Below, piece by piece: positions 7,493-15,576 of a DNA stretch of 40,559 nt. A program made the position numbers and the translations under genes. The notes under the pieces were generated by a model. It worked only from the letters and a program-made list of their open reading frames with translations, had not been told where the DNA came from and ran no database searches. Within the stretch, counting starts at the first letter, position 1; each line of letters starts with the position of its first letter. Origin of the DNA: a bacterium (GTDB lineage Bacteria; Actinomycetota; Acidimicrobiia; Spongiisociales; UBA5794); contig JAAELU010000160.1 in the NCBI GenBank assembly GCA_024226255.1, positions 1 through 40,559 of the forward strand, in the 5' to 3' direction.

Positions 7493-7879
7493 GTGCAGTT
7501 GCATGCTCTGGTAGGTGGATCGGCCGAGGTAATCGGACCGGAGGCCACGCTGATCGACGCCGCCGTTCGCATGGTCGAGTGCGAGGTGGGCTATCTGGCT
7601 GTGATCTCCCGACGTGAGCTAGTTGGCATTCTCACCGAGCACGACCTGGTGCAGGCGACAGCCGAAGGCGTCGCCACGGACGAGGCGATCGTCGAGGATT
7701 GGATGAGCGAGGCTCCCGACACGGTGCCCAGTGATGTCTCTGTTAGAGAAGCGGCCACGTGGCTCATCGAGGCCGGCTATCACCATCTGCCTGTTATTGA
7801 CGGCGGCGAGTTGCTCGGCATCGTGACCGTCAAAGACCTCTTGTGGGCGATGCTGGAGCCGGAGGTAAGCAACCAGTAG
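7493..7879 (+). CDS. CBS-domain pair protein
   Basis: The 128-residue protein consists of two CBS motifs, about residues 8-58 (ending GILTEHDLVQA) and 72-122 (HHLPVIDGGELLGIVTVKDLLWAM), with no attached enzyme domain. Such stand-alone Bateman modules bind adenosine nucleotides or NAD and act as energy-sensing or regulatory subunits; the partner here is not evident. The start is GTG at 7493, chosen because an AGAAGGAGG ribosome site ends 5 nt before it. The loop before the second domain carries WMSEAPDTVPSD, typical of this family. It stands alone between repeat-containing gaps. Confidence 0.9.
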   Translation: MQLHALVGGSAEVIGPEATLIDAAVRMVECEVGYLAVISRRELVGILTEHDLVQATAEGVATDEAIVEDWMSEAPDTVPSDVSVREAATWLIEAGYHHLPVIDGGELLGIVTVKDLLWAMLEPEVSNQ

Positions 7880-7894
7880 TCAGCGTGAAGAGCA

Positions 7895-7915
7895 GTCAGA
7901 AATCAGACCTCAGAA
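7895..7915. repeat. Short heptad array (TCAGAA type)
   Basis: Three units in register: GTCAGAA, ATCAGAC and CTCAGAA. The AATCAGAAATC sequence near 4218-4229 is similar, and both are followed by a REP-like hairpin. Confidence 0.5.
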
Positions 7916-7916
7916 T

Positions 7917-7943
7917 GCGGACGCGCCTGCGGATTCCTTGGGG
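7917..7943. repeat. REP-like sequence, degenerate copy
   Basis: GCGGACGCGCCTGCGGATTC followed by CTTGGGG matches the hairpin region 32721-32750, including the CTTGGG flank, but the stem is poorly paired here. Confidence 0.45.
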
Positions 7944-8012
7944 AGTGAGTTGTGGCCAGCTTCAGTTGGAATCGCACCACATCAGCATTTCCAGCTTCTG
8001 ATCTGATCTCTG

Positions 8013-8054
8013 GCTTCTGGCTTCTGGCTTCTGGCTTCTGGCTTCTAGCTTCTA
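8013..8054. repeat. Heptad array (GCTTCTG)4 (GCTTCTA)2
   Basis: Six perfect-register units: GCTTCTG four times and GCTTCTA twice, preceded by diverged units from about 7994. The final unit contains the complement of the stop codon (8052-8054) of the leftward gene 8052-8480, so the array abuts coding sequence. Confidence 0.85.
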
Positions 8055-8480
8055 GGCCAAGACTTGCGCCATGCGGCGGTTGAGAGCGTCGAGTACGGCT
8101 TTGACGGTCGCCGTTGCAGAGTCCGAGGTCTGAACGAGGGCACTCCCAACTAGGGGTTCGTTGGAACCCATGAGTCCCACCTGGGCCATGGCCACTCGCG
8201 ACTCACCGAGATCGGTTGTCGCTATCGCATCGAGAGTCAGTTGGAGGCGCCCATTGGTGACGCTTTCAACTGCCCGCAGCGTGGCCTCTCCAACGATTCG
8301 GGGCCGGGCGCTCACAGAGGCGGATCCCGTGGCGTGTCCTGAGAATTCGGCGTCCTCGTACGTCAGTGTGATCGTGACCGACGCCTCGCCGTTCTCGCTC
8401 GTCTCCTGGATGCCGACGATTGCGGCGCGCTGGGGACGCTCGGCACCCTCGGACTGGCTGAATTCCAAAACCTCACTCAT
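8052..8480 (-). CDS. Conserved-looking hypothetical protein
   Basis: The 142-residue soluble protein has no membrane segment or motif that I can name. It contains two alternating beta-rich stretches (VTITLTYEDAEFSGHATG and LQLTLDAIATTDLGESRVAMAQVGL) and a helix (ATLRAVESVTNG), ending in a C-terminal helix (TVKAVLDALNRRMAQVL). The pattern of a glycine-free helix after GEATLRAVE suggests an alpha/beta sandwich. The start ATG at 8480 is chosen because the longer frame would overlap the upstream ATPase gene by 170 nt. It lies 40 nt downstream of that gene on the same strand and could be cotranscribed with it. Confidence 0.7.
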   Translation of the reverse strand: MSEVLEFSQSEGAERPQRAAIVGIQETSENGEASVTITLTYEDAEFSGHATGSASVSARPRIVGEATLRAVESVTNGRLQLTLDAIATTDLGESRVAMAQVGLMGSNEPLVGSALVQTSDSATATVKAVLDALNRRMAQVLA

Positions 8481-8520
8481 GCCGGGAACCCTAGTTGCCT
8501 GCCGGCGACCTGAACACCAT

Positions 8521-10938
8521 TCAGCTCGGAATCCACACCAGAGCAACGTCCTCAACGAGGATGTCAGACTTTTCGAGACCCACTTCGATGGTCTCGATGT
8601 CGTCTCCGATGTCCTCCCAGCGATCGTTGATTTCCTCGAGTTCCTCGCGAAGGTCATGATCGAGCTCGAGTAAGACATCGGATAGATCACCGATCTTGCC
8701 TTCTGCTGTGGCGAGGCGCTGTTCCTTCGATCGGCGAGCGGCCCGCGATCGGGAGGAACCGGTCACTGATCGTGTACTGCCCCTACCGGTGAGAATGTTG
8801 ATCAGCGCCCCGGCCTTATCAAGCATGTCGGTCTGCCGAGCCCCTTCGAGGTCCACTCTGATTTCGTCGGCGCGCCGCTCAGCGACTTCGATGGCGTCCT
8901 GCGCCTTGCGGAACTTGGCGTCGTACTTGTCTTTCAGTTTGGCGGTTTCTGCGTCGGCGCGGTCTTGTGCCGCCTGATCGGTTCGTTCCAGGAAGCTGGT
9001 CTCGTCCTCGCCAACGCGCGAGTACAGCTTGAGCTTGGTGTTCCGATAGACGGTCACCTGACGCTCTCGGTGCAGATGGTCCTTGATAGCTGTCGTTGCC
9101 CGCCTGAAGTAGGTCTTCGTCTGCAGCGGGGCGTCAGTCAGTTCGTAGGTGGCTCCGGTCGCGGCCACATCGATCAGGTCGCGGTCGTCATAGTCAACGG
9201 CGGCGGCGACATCGGCATCGAAGAGTTCGGCGAGGGGAGTGAATACGGCCTCCCACTCCTCACGATGGTTGAGCTTGGCCGAAGTCTCGTCGAACACGAG
9301 CTGAACACGAGCCGCCAAACCGGGCCGATAGTGGGTGGAGCGAGCATCGCCGCCGATGCTTTCGAGCCAGGGAGCGGCAGGATCGACGTGAAAGACTGCC
9401 ACTCCCTCAGCGATGTTTGGCATGATCGGGCTGGCACTGTCACTGAGCGGCGGCGGACTTGGAACAGTCGGCGTTGGGGCCTCGGGCGTGGTCGCTGGCG
9501 TGCTCGCCTCCGGCTGCGGGGCGGGTGTTGTTGGGGTCGGAGCGGGGGCGCTGCGACCATCCATCAGACGGCCTACCTGATCCCGAGTCAGCGGCCCGGC
9601 CAGGTACGACAGCGCCCACCTGGTGGTGAACAGAGCCGGCTCATCCGCATGGGTGTTGTGCAAGAGGAATTGACGCGAATCCAGACCGGAGATGGTGTCG
9701 TCGAGCTGCTTTATGTCAGTTCCTCCGCTGGCCGATTCGAGGGCCTCGAGGATCCGTGCTTTGTCTCGTTCGGTCTGGAGGCGCCCGATGCACCAGGTGC
9801 CGGCGTTCGACATGGCTTTGTAGTCGAGGTCAACCGGATTCTGCGTGGACAGCAGCATTCCAACCCCAAACGCGCGTGCCTGTTTGAGCATGGTCAGGAT
9901 TGGCTTTTTGGCCGGTGGCGAGGCGGTGGGGGGAACGAAGCCGAAGACCTCGTCCATGTAGACCATTGCCCGCAGATCCCCTGTGCCCTGCTGGGTGCGC
10001 ATCCAAGTCACAACCTTTGACAGCAGCAAGGTGACGATGAACTGGCGTTCCTCGTCTGATAGATGCGCCAGATAGACGATGGCGGCCTGGGGTTTGCCGT
10101 CGGCATCCCAGAGCATGTTGCCAATGTCGAGCGGCCGGCCCTCCATCCATGAAGCAAACGATGGCGACGCCATCAGCCCGTTGAGCTTCATGGCCAGCGC
10201 CATTCGATCCTTTTCCGGGAAGAACGAGTCAACTTCGAACACTCCGAGCTTGCGTATGGGAGGGCGCTGGATCTGGCCGAGAAGTGTGGCCATGTCGAGG
10301 CCGATTCCTTGCCGCCATGAGTGCTCGATGAGGTTCGAGAGAAGGATGTGCTGGCGTGAGGAAATCGGGTCGACGTCCTCGCCGGCGAGGCCGAGTAGTC
10401 CTGAGACGAAACCCTGAATCTCGTCGCGCAGGGTTTCGGCGTCGTCTTCCCAGCTCAACTCGGGCACCGCGAGAGAACCAACGATGTTGACGCCCTCGCC
10501 GGCGCTCGAACCCGGCGTGTAGACCGTGAAGCCGGCTGCGTCTTTCAACGCCGCGATTCGACTGCCGTCCTGGTCCCACCAGCCGAGGCCCTTCTTCCAC
10601 AATTCGGCCTTCTCGAGGGCCAGCTCCGGGCGGGTCTTGTTCTCTTTGCGGGCCTCGCCGTCGTCAACCCATGGTTCAAAATCCTCAGGCAGAAGGTCGG
10701 GGAAGGTGAGTAACAGGTTGGTCATGTCTCCTTTGGGATCGATGACCAGGGTGGGGATCCCCGAAAGGAGGGCCTCTTCGAGGTAGATGATCCCGAGGCC
10801 GGTCTTTCCCGAGCCGGTCATCCCAACGATGACCCCGTGCGTCGTGAGATCGCCCGGGTCGTAGTCGACGAGGGTTTCTGTCCGATCGCCGCTCTTGGCG
10901 TCGATCTCCCCTCCCAAGTAGAAGCCTTCGGTTGTCAT
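8521..10938 (-). CDS. HerA/FtsK-type P-loop ATPase with C-terminal coiled coil
   Basis: The 805-residue protein has Walker A GMTGSGKT (39-46), the VIDPKGDM strand (65-72), and Walker B MVYMDE (325-330) followed by VFGFVPP. A sensor-like LLSTQNPVDLDYKAMSN motif comes later. These match HerA-like/DUF853 bacterial ATPases, hexameric DNA-pumping or translocating enzymes. A Pro/Thr/Ala-rich linker (about 455-510) separates the motor from a C-terminal region containing a long charged coiled coil (about 660-790, rich in DRAD, ERRADE and EELEEIND). It may handle DNA or act as an uncharacterised defence or repair motor; no nuclease partner (NurA, SIR2) is next to it. The neighbour downstream is the 142-residue hypothetical. 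Confidence 0.88.
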   Translation of the reverse strand: MTTEGFYLGGEIDAKSGDRTETLVDYDPGDLTTHGVIVGMTGSGKTGLGIIYLEEALLSGIPTLVIDPKGDMTNLLLTFPDLLPEDFEPWVDDGEARKENKTRPELALEKAELWKKGLGWWDQDGSRIAALKDAAGFTVYTPGSSAGEGVNIVGSLAVPELSWEDDAETLRDEIQGFVSGLLGLAGEDVDPISSRQHILLSNLIEHSWRQGIGLDMATLLGQIQRPPIRKLGVFEVDSFFPEKDRMALAMKLNGLMASPSFASWMEGRPLDIGNMLWDADGKPQAAIVYLAHLSDEERQFIVTLLLSKVVTWMRTQQGTGDLRAMVYMDEVFGFVPPTASPPAKKPILTMLKQARAFGVGMLLSTQNPVDLDYKAMSNAGTWCIGRLQTERDKARILEALESASGGTDIKQLDDTISGLDSRQFLLHNTHADEPALFTTRWALSYLAGPLTRDQVGRLMDGRSAPAPTPTTPAPQPEASTPATTPEAPTPTVPSPPPLSDSASPIMPNIAEGVAVFHVDPAAPWLESIGGDARSTHYRPGLAARVQLVFDETSAKLNHREEWEAVFTPLAELFDADVAAAVDYDDRDLIDVAATGATYELTDAPLQTKTYFRRATTAIKDHLHRERQVTVYRNTKLKLYSRVGEDETSFLERTDQAAQDRADAETAKLKDKYDAKFRKAQDAIEVAERRADEIRVDLEGARQTDMLDKAGALINILTGRGSTRSVTGSSRSRAARRSKEQRLATAEGKIGDLSDVLLELDHDLREELEEINDRWEDIGDDIETIEVGLEKSDILVEDVALVWIPS

Positions 10939-10978
10939 CTCTGTGTGGTCCTCGCTAGCGCCAATTGGGAGCCCAATT

Positions 10979-11118
10979 GTAGAGAGGACAGGAGACGGGA
11001 GAGAGTCGAGGGGGAGTAGGAGTTGCCAGTTGCCAATTAGCAGTTGAGTGACCTGCTGGTAACTGATAACTGGTAACTCTCAACTTCTAAGACCTCTCTC
11101 CTCACTCCTCACTCTTCA
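10979..11118. repeat. Long heptad mosaic in a strict 7-nt register
   Basis: From 11021 to 11118 fourteen contiguous 7-nt units can be read without a phase break. AGTTGCC occurs twice, then AATTAGC and AGTTGAG; further on CTGGTAA, CTGATAA, CTGGTAA; then CTCTCAA and CTTCTAA; finally CTCCTCA twice and CTCTTCA. Upstream, 10979-11020 is GA-rich and can be read in the same register, less certainly. Unit sequence changes along the array while the period does not. It fills most of the gap between the HerA-like ATPase and the spondin-domain gene. Confidence 0.8.
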
Positions 11119-11219
11119 TTCCTGTCCACACGCGTTCTCCTTTTGTTAATCCCCACGTAATCCCGTCGTCAGATCTGTGCGATTAGCTGTTGTTGACCGC
11201 AGATCTGAAAGGGGATCCC

Positions 11220-12581
11220 ATGGTTCAACGAGTAATAGCGCTCAGCTCAGCCGCGCTGCTCGCAGTCGCGATGCTGGTCACTACTGCTTCCGCAAACACG
11301 GATGACTACAACGTCTCGACCTACGAAGTCACGATCACCAATCTGGCAACGGCACAGCCGGTGTCGCCGCCGGTTGCAGTGACCCACCGCAAGTCTGTGC
11401 GCCTCTTCAAAGAGGGCAAGGCCGCATCAGAGGCAATCGAGGCGATTGCTGAGAATGGCGACCAAAGCGTCGCCGTTGGTGCTCTCACCGGGGCGGCCAA
11501 AGTGACCGACGTGGTCGACCTAGGAGCGCCGTTGACGCCCGCGGGCGTCGAGATCGGTGACTTCACCGACTCGATTACCTTCAACATCGATGCACGTCGT
11601 GGCGATCGGCTTTCGCTGGCCGGCATGCTGATCTGCACCAACGATGGTTTCATCGGTGCAGACTCGATCAAGCTCCCCAAGGCGGGCAACGGCACCGTGA
11701 CTCACTACTTGGGCGCATATGACGCAGGGACCGAAGACAACACCGAGCTGAGCGAAGACATCGTCGACCCATGCAGCTTGCTGGGACCGGCTGAGCTCGA
11801 TGGCGATCCTGACGGCAACAACAACGACAGCGTTGACACCGATGGCTATGTCGAAATGCACGAAGGTGTGTCTGGATCGGTCGGCGACCTCTTGCCGGCG
11901 CATGACTGGGATGCCCCTGTGGCCATGATCGAGATCACCAAGGTAGGGGCGGCTTCGAACGAGGCTGACTACAAGGTGACCCTGACGAACCTGGCTCCGG
12001 CTCAGCCGCTGTCGCCGCCGGTGGTGACGACGCACAGCCCGGCATGGAGCCTGCAACGGCTGGGAACGCCGGCGTCAGCCCATATCGAGGCGATTGCCGA
12101 GAATGGCGACCAGAGTGGCGCCGTGGCGCATCTCTCAGGTATGCGGAGAGTGACCGATGTCGTGGACGTCGGAAGACCTCTGACCCCGGCGGGAGCTGTC
12201 GTCGGCGATTTCACGGACAGCGTCGACTTCTCGATCTCGGCTCGCGCTCGGGACAATCTGTCGCTGGCAAGCATGCTGATCTGTACCAATGACGGCTTCG
12301 TTGGCGCCGACCGATTGGCGCTGCCGCACAGCGGATCGCTGACGTACTACCTGTTCGGCTATGACGCGGGAACAGAGGCCAATTCGGAGCTGAGCGGTGA
12401 GATTGTCGACGCATGCAGTGCTCCTGGACCTGTAGCCATCGGCGCCGATCCCGACGGGAACCGCAACGACGGTGATACTGACGGCATCGTTGTCCCGCAT
12501 CCCGGCATCAGCGCGATTGGCGATCTCCTGGCCGCTCACGGTTGGGAAGGCCCGGTCGCGATGGTGACGATCAGCAAGTAA
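11220..12581 (+). CDS. Secreted protein with two spondin-like domains
   Basis: This 453-residue protein begins with a signal peptide (VIALSSAALLAVAMLVTTASA, about residues 4-25) followed by two tandem copies of one domain, about 34-215 and 237-453. Each copy has YEVT(I/L)TNLA.AQP(L/V)SPPV, AIEAIAENGDQS, VTDVVD.G.PLTPAG, DFTDS, LSLA.MLICTNDGF.GAD and a DPDGN.ND acidic loop, the pattern of bacterial spondin_N proteins. The acidic loops could bind calcium. The protein is probably released or wall-associated; spondin-fold proteins usually mediate adhesion or matrix contacts, but the role here is unknown. The start ATG 11220 follows an AAAGGGG site. It is a single gene followed by a strong hairpin. 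Confidence 0.88.
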   Translation: MVQRVIALSSAALLAVAMLVTTASANTDDYNVSTYEVTITNLATAQPVSPPVAVTHRKSVRLFKEGKAASEAIEAIAENGDQSVAVGALTGAAKVTDVVDLGAPLTPAGVEIGDFTDSITFNIDARRGDRLSLAGMLICTNDGFIGADSIKLPKAGNGTVTHYLGAYDAGTEDNTELSEDIVDPCSLLGPAELDGDPDGNNNDSVDTDGYVEMHEGVSGSVGDLLPAHDWDAPVAMIEITKVGAASNEADYKVTLTNLAPAQPLSPPVVTTHSPAWSLQRLGTPASAHIEAIAENGDQSGAVAHLSGMRRVTDVVDVGRPLTPAGAVVGDFTDSVDFSISARARDNLSLASMLICTNDGFVGADRLALPHSGSLTYYLFGYDAGTEANSELSGEIVDACSAPGPVAIGADPDGNRNDGDTDGIVVPHPGISAIGDLLAAHGWEGPVAMVTISK

Positions 12582-12597
12582 TCGTTTCGGCACCGGT

Positions 12598-12630
12598 GGT
12601 TGAGGGGCGGGCGTGAGTCCGTCCCTCACC
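12598..12630 (+). terminator. Hairpin downstream of the spondin-domain gene
   Basis: GGT-GAGGGGCGG (12598-12610, with one bulged T) pairs with CCGTCCCTCACC (12619-12630), 12 pairs including one G-T, with loop GCGTGAGT. It lies 17 nt after the stop codon and is followed by TCTTGG. It is a plausible intrinsic terminator with a poor U-tract. Confidence 0.6.
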
Positions 12631-12634
12631 TCTT

Positions 12635-12774
12635 GGATGTGAGATGTGAGATGTGAGATGTGAGATGTGAGATGTGAGGAGGGCAGAGGCCAGAAGCTCC
12701 ATGAGACGTGAGAAGCCGGTTACCAGCAGCAATCTGGCTGGTAACTGGTAACTGGCGACCAGCAAGCGGCCACT
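12635..12774. repeat. Long heptad mosaic (AGATGTG array and diverged units)
   Basis: GGATGTG and then AGATGTG five times (12635-12676) pass without phase break into AGGAGGG, CAGAGGC, CAGAAGC, TCCATGA, GACGTGA and others, then GGTAACT twice (12740-12753), GGCGACC and AGCAAGC. All 20 units fit one 7-nt register. The GGTAACT section matches the CTGGTAA section of the array at 10979-11118. Confidence 0.8.
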
Positions 12775-12789
12775 TCACCTTTCAGGGCG

Positions 12790-13341
12790 TCAGCGGGAGT
12801 TGGCGACTACTGCAGCGACTGCGGCATCGACCGTCGCCACATGAGTGATCAGCTCTGCCATACCGTTCACTTCGTCTGCGATTAGCCCGATCAGCCGGAT
12901 CCACCGATCTCCCACGGTGATCACTGGGCGCGGCCGCCGGTTTCCGAGAGTCTCCACGTGCGAGGCATTCCACGCAACCATCAGCTCGGTCAGTGTTCCG
13001 ATGCTTCCCGGTAGGGATATGGTGGCGACGGAGTGGTCGACCAGTTGGCCGATTCGCAGCGAGAGTGTCGGCTGAGGCGACTCGATGTGCGCCCACTCGT
13101 TGGCTCCACTTCTCATCGGAAACAGGTCAGGCGCGGTGGCGGCGATCACGGTGCCTCCAGCACCTGCCGCCCCTCGCGACACCGCCTCCATCAACCCGGC
13201 GTATCCACCGGTGGCGACTCGGAAGCCTGCCTGTGCAAGAAGCTGCCCGCAGCGCATTGCCTGGACGTAGTCGGGCTCGTCGGGTTGCGTCTGGGAAGAC
13301 CCGAATACTGCTACCACGTCGGCTGACATGTCGCCGGGCAT
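12790..13341 (-). CDS. LOG-family (TIGR00725-like) nucleotide-binding Rossmann protein
   Basis: The 183-residue protein has the LOG/lysine-decarboxylase-like fold: VVAVFGSSQ near the N-terminus, GG.YAGLMEAVSRGA, and SLPGSIGTLTELMVAW corresponding to the PGGxGTxxE active-site motif (second glycine replaced by serine). Family members hydrolyse nucleoside 5'-monophosphates, releasing the base and phosphoribose, or bind nucleotides; the G-to-S change makes the activity uncertain. Translation is coupled to the upstream gene: its ATG (13341-13339) overlaps that gene's TGA as TGATG. An alternative ATG lies at 13326. The pairing with a zinc-ribbon membrane protein gives no clear pathway. Confidence 0.85.
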   Translation of the reverse strand: MPGDMSADVVAVFGSSQTQPDEPDYVQAMRCGQLLAQAGFRVATGGYAGLMEAVSRGAAGAGGTVIAATAPDLFPMRSGANEWAHIESPQPTLSLRIGQLVDHSVATISLPGSIGTLTELMVAWNASHVETLGNRRPRPVITVGDRWIRLIGLIADEVNGMAELITHVATVDAAVAAVVANSR

Positions 13342-15149
13342 CAATCGTACTGCTGAACGCGGTTCTGCTGGCGATCAACCACGGTACCGACGGCGCGTAC
13401 ACCGCTGAGCAGCGAGGCCGCCAGGAGGCCGTACCCGATGATGCTCACTGCGTTGGCGTCGATGGCGTTCTCGAACGTCTCCGAGCTCATGAACAACCAG
13501 GCAAAGATGATCACACCGAATGCGATGATGGCCAGAAGTGCAAACCCGAAGCTCCACCAATTCGGCTTGCCCTTGCGCCACTGCGGGTCGTCCTTGGTGA
13601 ACACATCGGACCCCTTCCATGCCAGCTCCAGGTGTTGCCATAGAACGAAGATATTGGCTCCCGGGATGACCCACATCCACAGTGCGGTCTCGGGTACGGA
13701 TTTGTCGAACACCAAGATGTTGCGCAGCACCCGGCGAGCCCACAAGACCGCGGCGACGTACGCAACGAGCAGTGCCCCAATGAGCAGCGGGCGCATCCAG
13801 GTGTTGATAATGGATTGAGCCGATTCGACTCTCACGAGGCTCTCGCCAGTTGTGGCATACCCATCGAGGCGGTTATTGAGAACGGTGAATGCCACGATCA
13901 TCGCCACTGCCAATCCGGCGGCGACCAACATGGTCAGCTGCACTCCCTGACCTACGAGACCTGGGTTGGAGAACGTGCGGCCGTCAATGGGAGGCAGATC
14001 GTCGGTGACTGTGGTTGGTGTTGTCGACAATTCAACACGGCGACGTTCCGCCACGGGCTCTGGCGACCACTCGTCCGGCGGCGACCCAAGTGGTCGCGGA
14101 ATGGCGGTCCTGGACTGCTCGTGAGGAGCTCCAATCGGCTTCGGAATCCGGGGTCGGATCGTTGGCGAGGCGGTGTCTGCCGCCGGCTCCGGAATGTGTA
14201 TCTCTGGCTCCGGCTTTGCCGGCGGGATGATTACGGCCGGGGGTTCGGGAGCTGCCGCCATGGTTTCGCCGGCAAATGGATCGACTGGGGCCGACGGAGT
14301 GGCGTCAACGTCGATCACGGCTTCACTGGCCGGGATGTCCGCAGGCAGCTCCCCACTCGGTGCGGATACTGCGGGCTCGACAAATTCGGTTGTTGGCGAG
14401 TCGAGTCGAGGAGCCGGAGGTGCTTCGGTGCCGGCGCGGCTCGCGGCGATCTCTTCGTCGTCACCAAAGGACGGCTCCGCCGGTGGAGCCGGTGGGGCTG
14501 TCAGCATGTCGAGAGCACCTCCAACGGGCGCCTCGGAGGGTATGGGAGGTGGCTCCACTTGCTCGGCCGGCTCAGCGGAGGCCGGTTCGAAGCTGACCTT
14601 TGGCGCCGATACCGTGGGTTCGGTGGCGGCAACCTTCTCCGGTGGAACTTCAGTGACCGGTGCCTCTGGCGTTTCGGCCGGCTCAGCGGAGGCCGGTTCG
14701 AAGCTGACCTTTGGCGCCGATACCGTGGGTTCGGTGGCGGCAACCTTCTCTGGTGGAACTTCAGTGACCGGTGCCTCTGGCGTTTCGGCCGGCGTCACAA
14801 TGTCGGCAGAAGGTTCAGGGATAGGCGTAGCTGAGGCGGTTGGCGGAGCCGCCGGTGGGCTTGGGGTCAGCGACTCCGGCTCAGCCGCTGGGCTCTCGGC
14901 CGGAGCTGCAATGAGATCGGCTACCTCGTCAGACGACAGGCCTCCCGAATCCACAGGAGATGCGGTGTCTGTTCCGGTTCCACAATTCGGGCAGAATCTC
15001 CAGCCATCGGCGAGCGCGGTCGAACAGTTGCTGCATTGGGCCGTTTTGGCCGCGGCCTCCAGGTTTTCGAGCGCGGTGCCGCAGCGTCTGCAGAAACGCC
15101 AGGTCGGCTCGGATTCGGTGCCGCAGTGAATACAGTGATTGATGTTCAA
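13341..15149 (-). CDS. Double zinc-ribbon, Pro/Ala-rich, DUF4328-like membrane protein
   Basis: The protein (602 residues from TTG 15149) begins with two zinc ribbons (CIHCG..FCRRCG and CSNC..FCPNCG). A long Pro/Ala/Glu-rich linker of about 300 residues follows, containing an almost exact 37-residue tandem duplication. The C-terminal membrane domain has about five segments and a WMWVIPGANIFVLWQHLELAW motif resembling DUF4328. The TTG start is chosen because it places the first zinc ribbon at residue 6; upstream in-frame sequence is unlike protein and overlaps the divergent gene at 15243. A GTG farther upstream is possible, and no good ribosome site is seen. Related proteins are membrane-bound with unknown function. 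Its stop overlaps the LOG-family start. Confidence 0.78.
   Translation of the reverse strand: MNINHCIHCGTESEPTWRFCRRCGTALENLEAAAKTAQCSNCSTALADGWRFCPNCGTGTDTASPVDSGGLSSDEVADLIAAPAESPAAEPESLTPSPPAAPPTASATPIPEPSADIVTPAETPEAPVTEVPPEKVAATEPTVSAPKVSFEPASAEPAETPEAPVTEVPPEKVAATEPTVSAPKVSFEPASAEPAEQVEPPPIPSEAPVGGALDMLTAPPAPPAEPSFGDDEEIAASRAGTEAPPAPRLDSPTTEFVEPAVSAPSGELPADIPASEAVIDVDATPSAPVDPFAGETMAAAPEPPAVIIPPAKPEPEIHIPEPAADTASPTIRPRIPKPIGAPHEQSRTAIPRPLGSPPDEWSPEPVAERRRVELSTTPTTVTDDLPPIDGRTFSNPGLVGQGVQLTMLVAAGLAVAMIVAFTVLNNRLDGYATTGESLVRVESAQSIINTWMRPLLIGALLVAYVAAVLWARRVLRNILVFDKSVPETALWMWVIPGANIFVLWQHLELAWKGSDVFTKDDPQWRKGKPNWWSFGFALLAIIAFGVIIFAWLFMSSETFENAIDANAVSIIGYGLLAASLLSGVRAVGTVVDRQQNRVQQYD
14564..14785. 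repeat. 111-bp tandem duplication inside a coding region
   Basis: Two consecutive 111-bp units (14564-14674 and 14675-14785) differ at about one position (CTCCGG versus CTCTGG). They encode a repeated 37-residue Pro/Glu/Val-rich linker segment and keep the frame. The near identity suggests a recent event. Confidence 0.85.
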
Positions 15150-15242
15150 ACCAGGGGCAACGATACCCGGGTTGTTGCGGATTTCGAGTGACCCAATGAG
15201 TGGTGGCACTGGATTTGCGCAGTCTCCGGTACCATCGCAGCC

Positions 15243-15434
15243 ATGACTTGGCGTACCCGCCGCATGATGCGGCGCAGCAGGCCGCACGTGTCCGAATCTC
15301 GGGTGCTCGGCGGCACTATCTCGATACTCTGGTCCGCAATAGCGCTGGCCACTCTGGTCTTGCTGGCTATTGCCCTGTTTCTGTACCTGCCGGGCACCAA
15401 CGGGATCGAGAATCCGGTCGTCCAACTCCCCTGA
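15243..15434 (+). CDS. Small single-pass membrane protein
   Basis: This 63-residue frame has a basic N-terminus (TWRTRRMMRRSRPH), one membrane segment (about residues 29-49, ISILWSAIALATLVLLAIAL) and a short exterior tail. It is divergent from the zinc-ribbon gene, and its ATG lies 94 nt from that gene's chosen start. I know no family; the positive-inside topology and sensible length are the only evidence for coding. The ribosome site is weak. Confidence 0.5.
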   Translation: MTWRTRRMMRRSRPHVSESRVLGGTISILWSAIALATLVLLAIALFLYLPGTNGIENPVVQLP

Positions 15435-15576
15435 GGCGCGCCCCTCTTCATGAGGGGCCTTGTGGAAGGGGCGAGGCCGTCAGCCGGGACATGGCCGTGT
15501 AGGCCAAATCCCTGGGCGCTCAACCGGTCAACGTTGCCCGAGTCCGCAGAGTTCCCGTGGCAGTACGAGTCGGCGG

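Noticed and set aside
8965..10020. 351-residue plus-strand frame
   Set aside because: Antisense shadow of the HerA-like ATPase, which has clear Walker motifs.
13815..15129. Long plus-strand Gly/Arg/Ser-rich frames
   Set aside because: Shadows of the Pro/Ala-rich linker of the zinc-ribbon protein.
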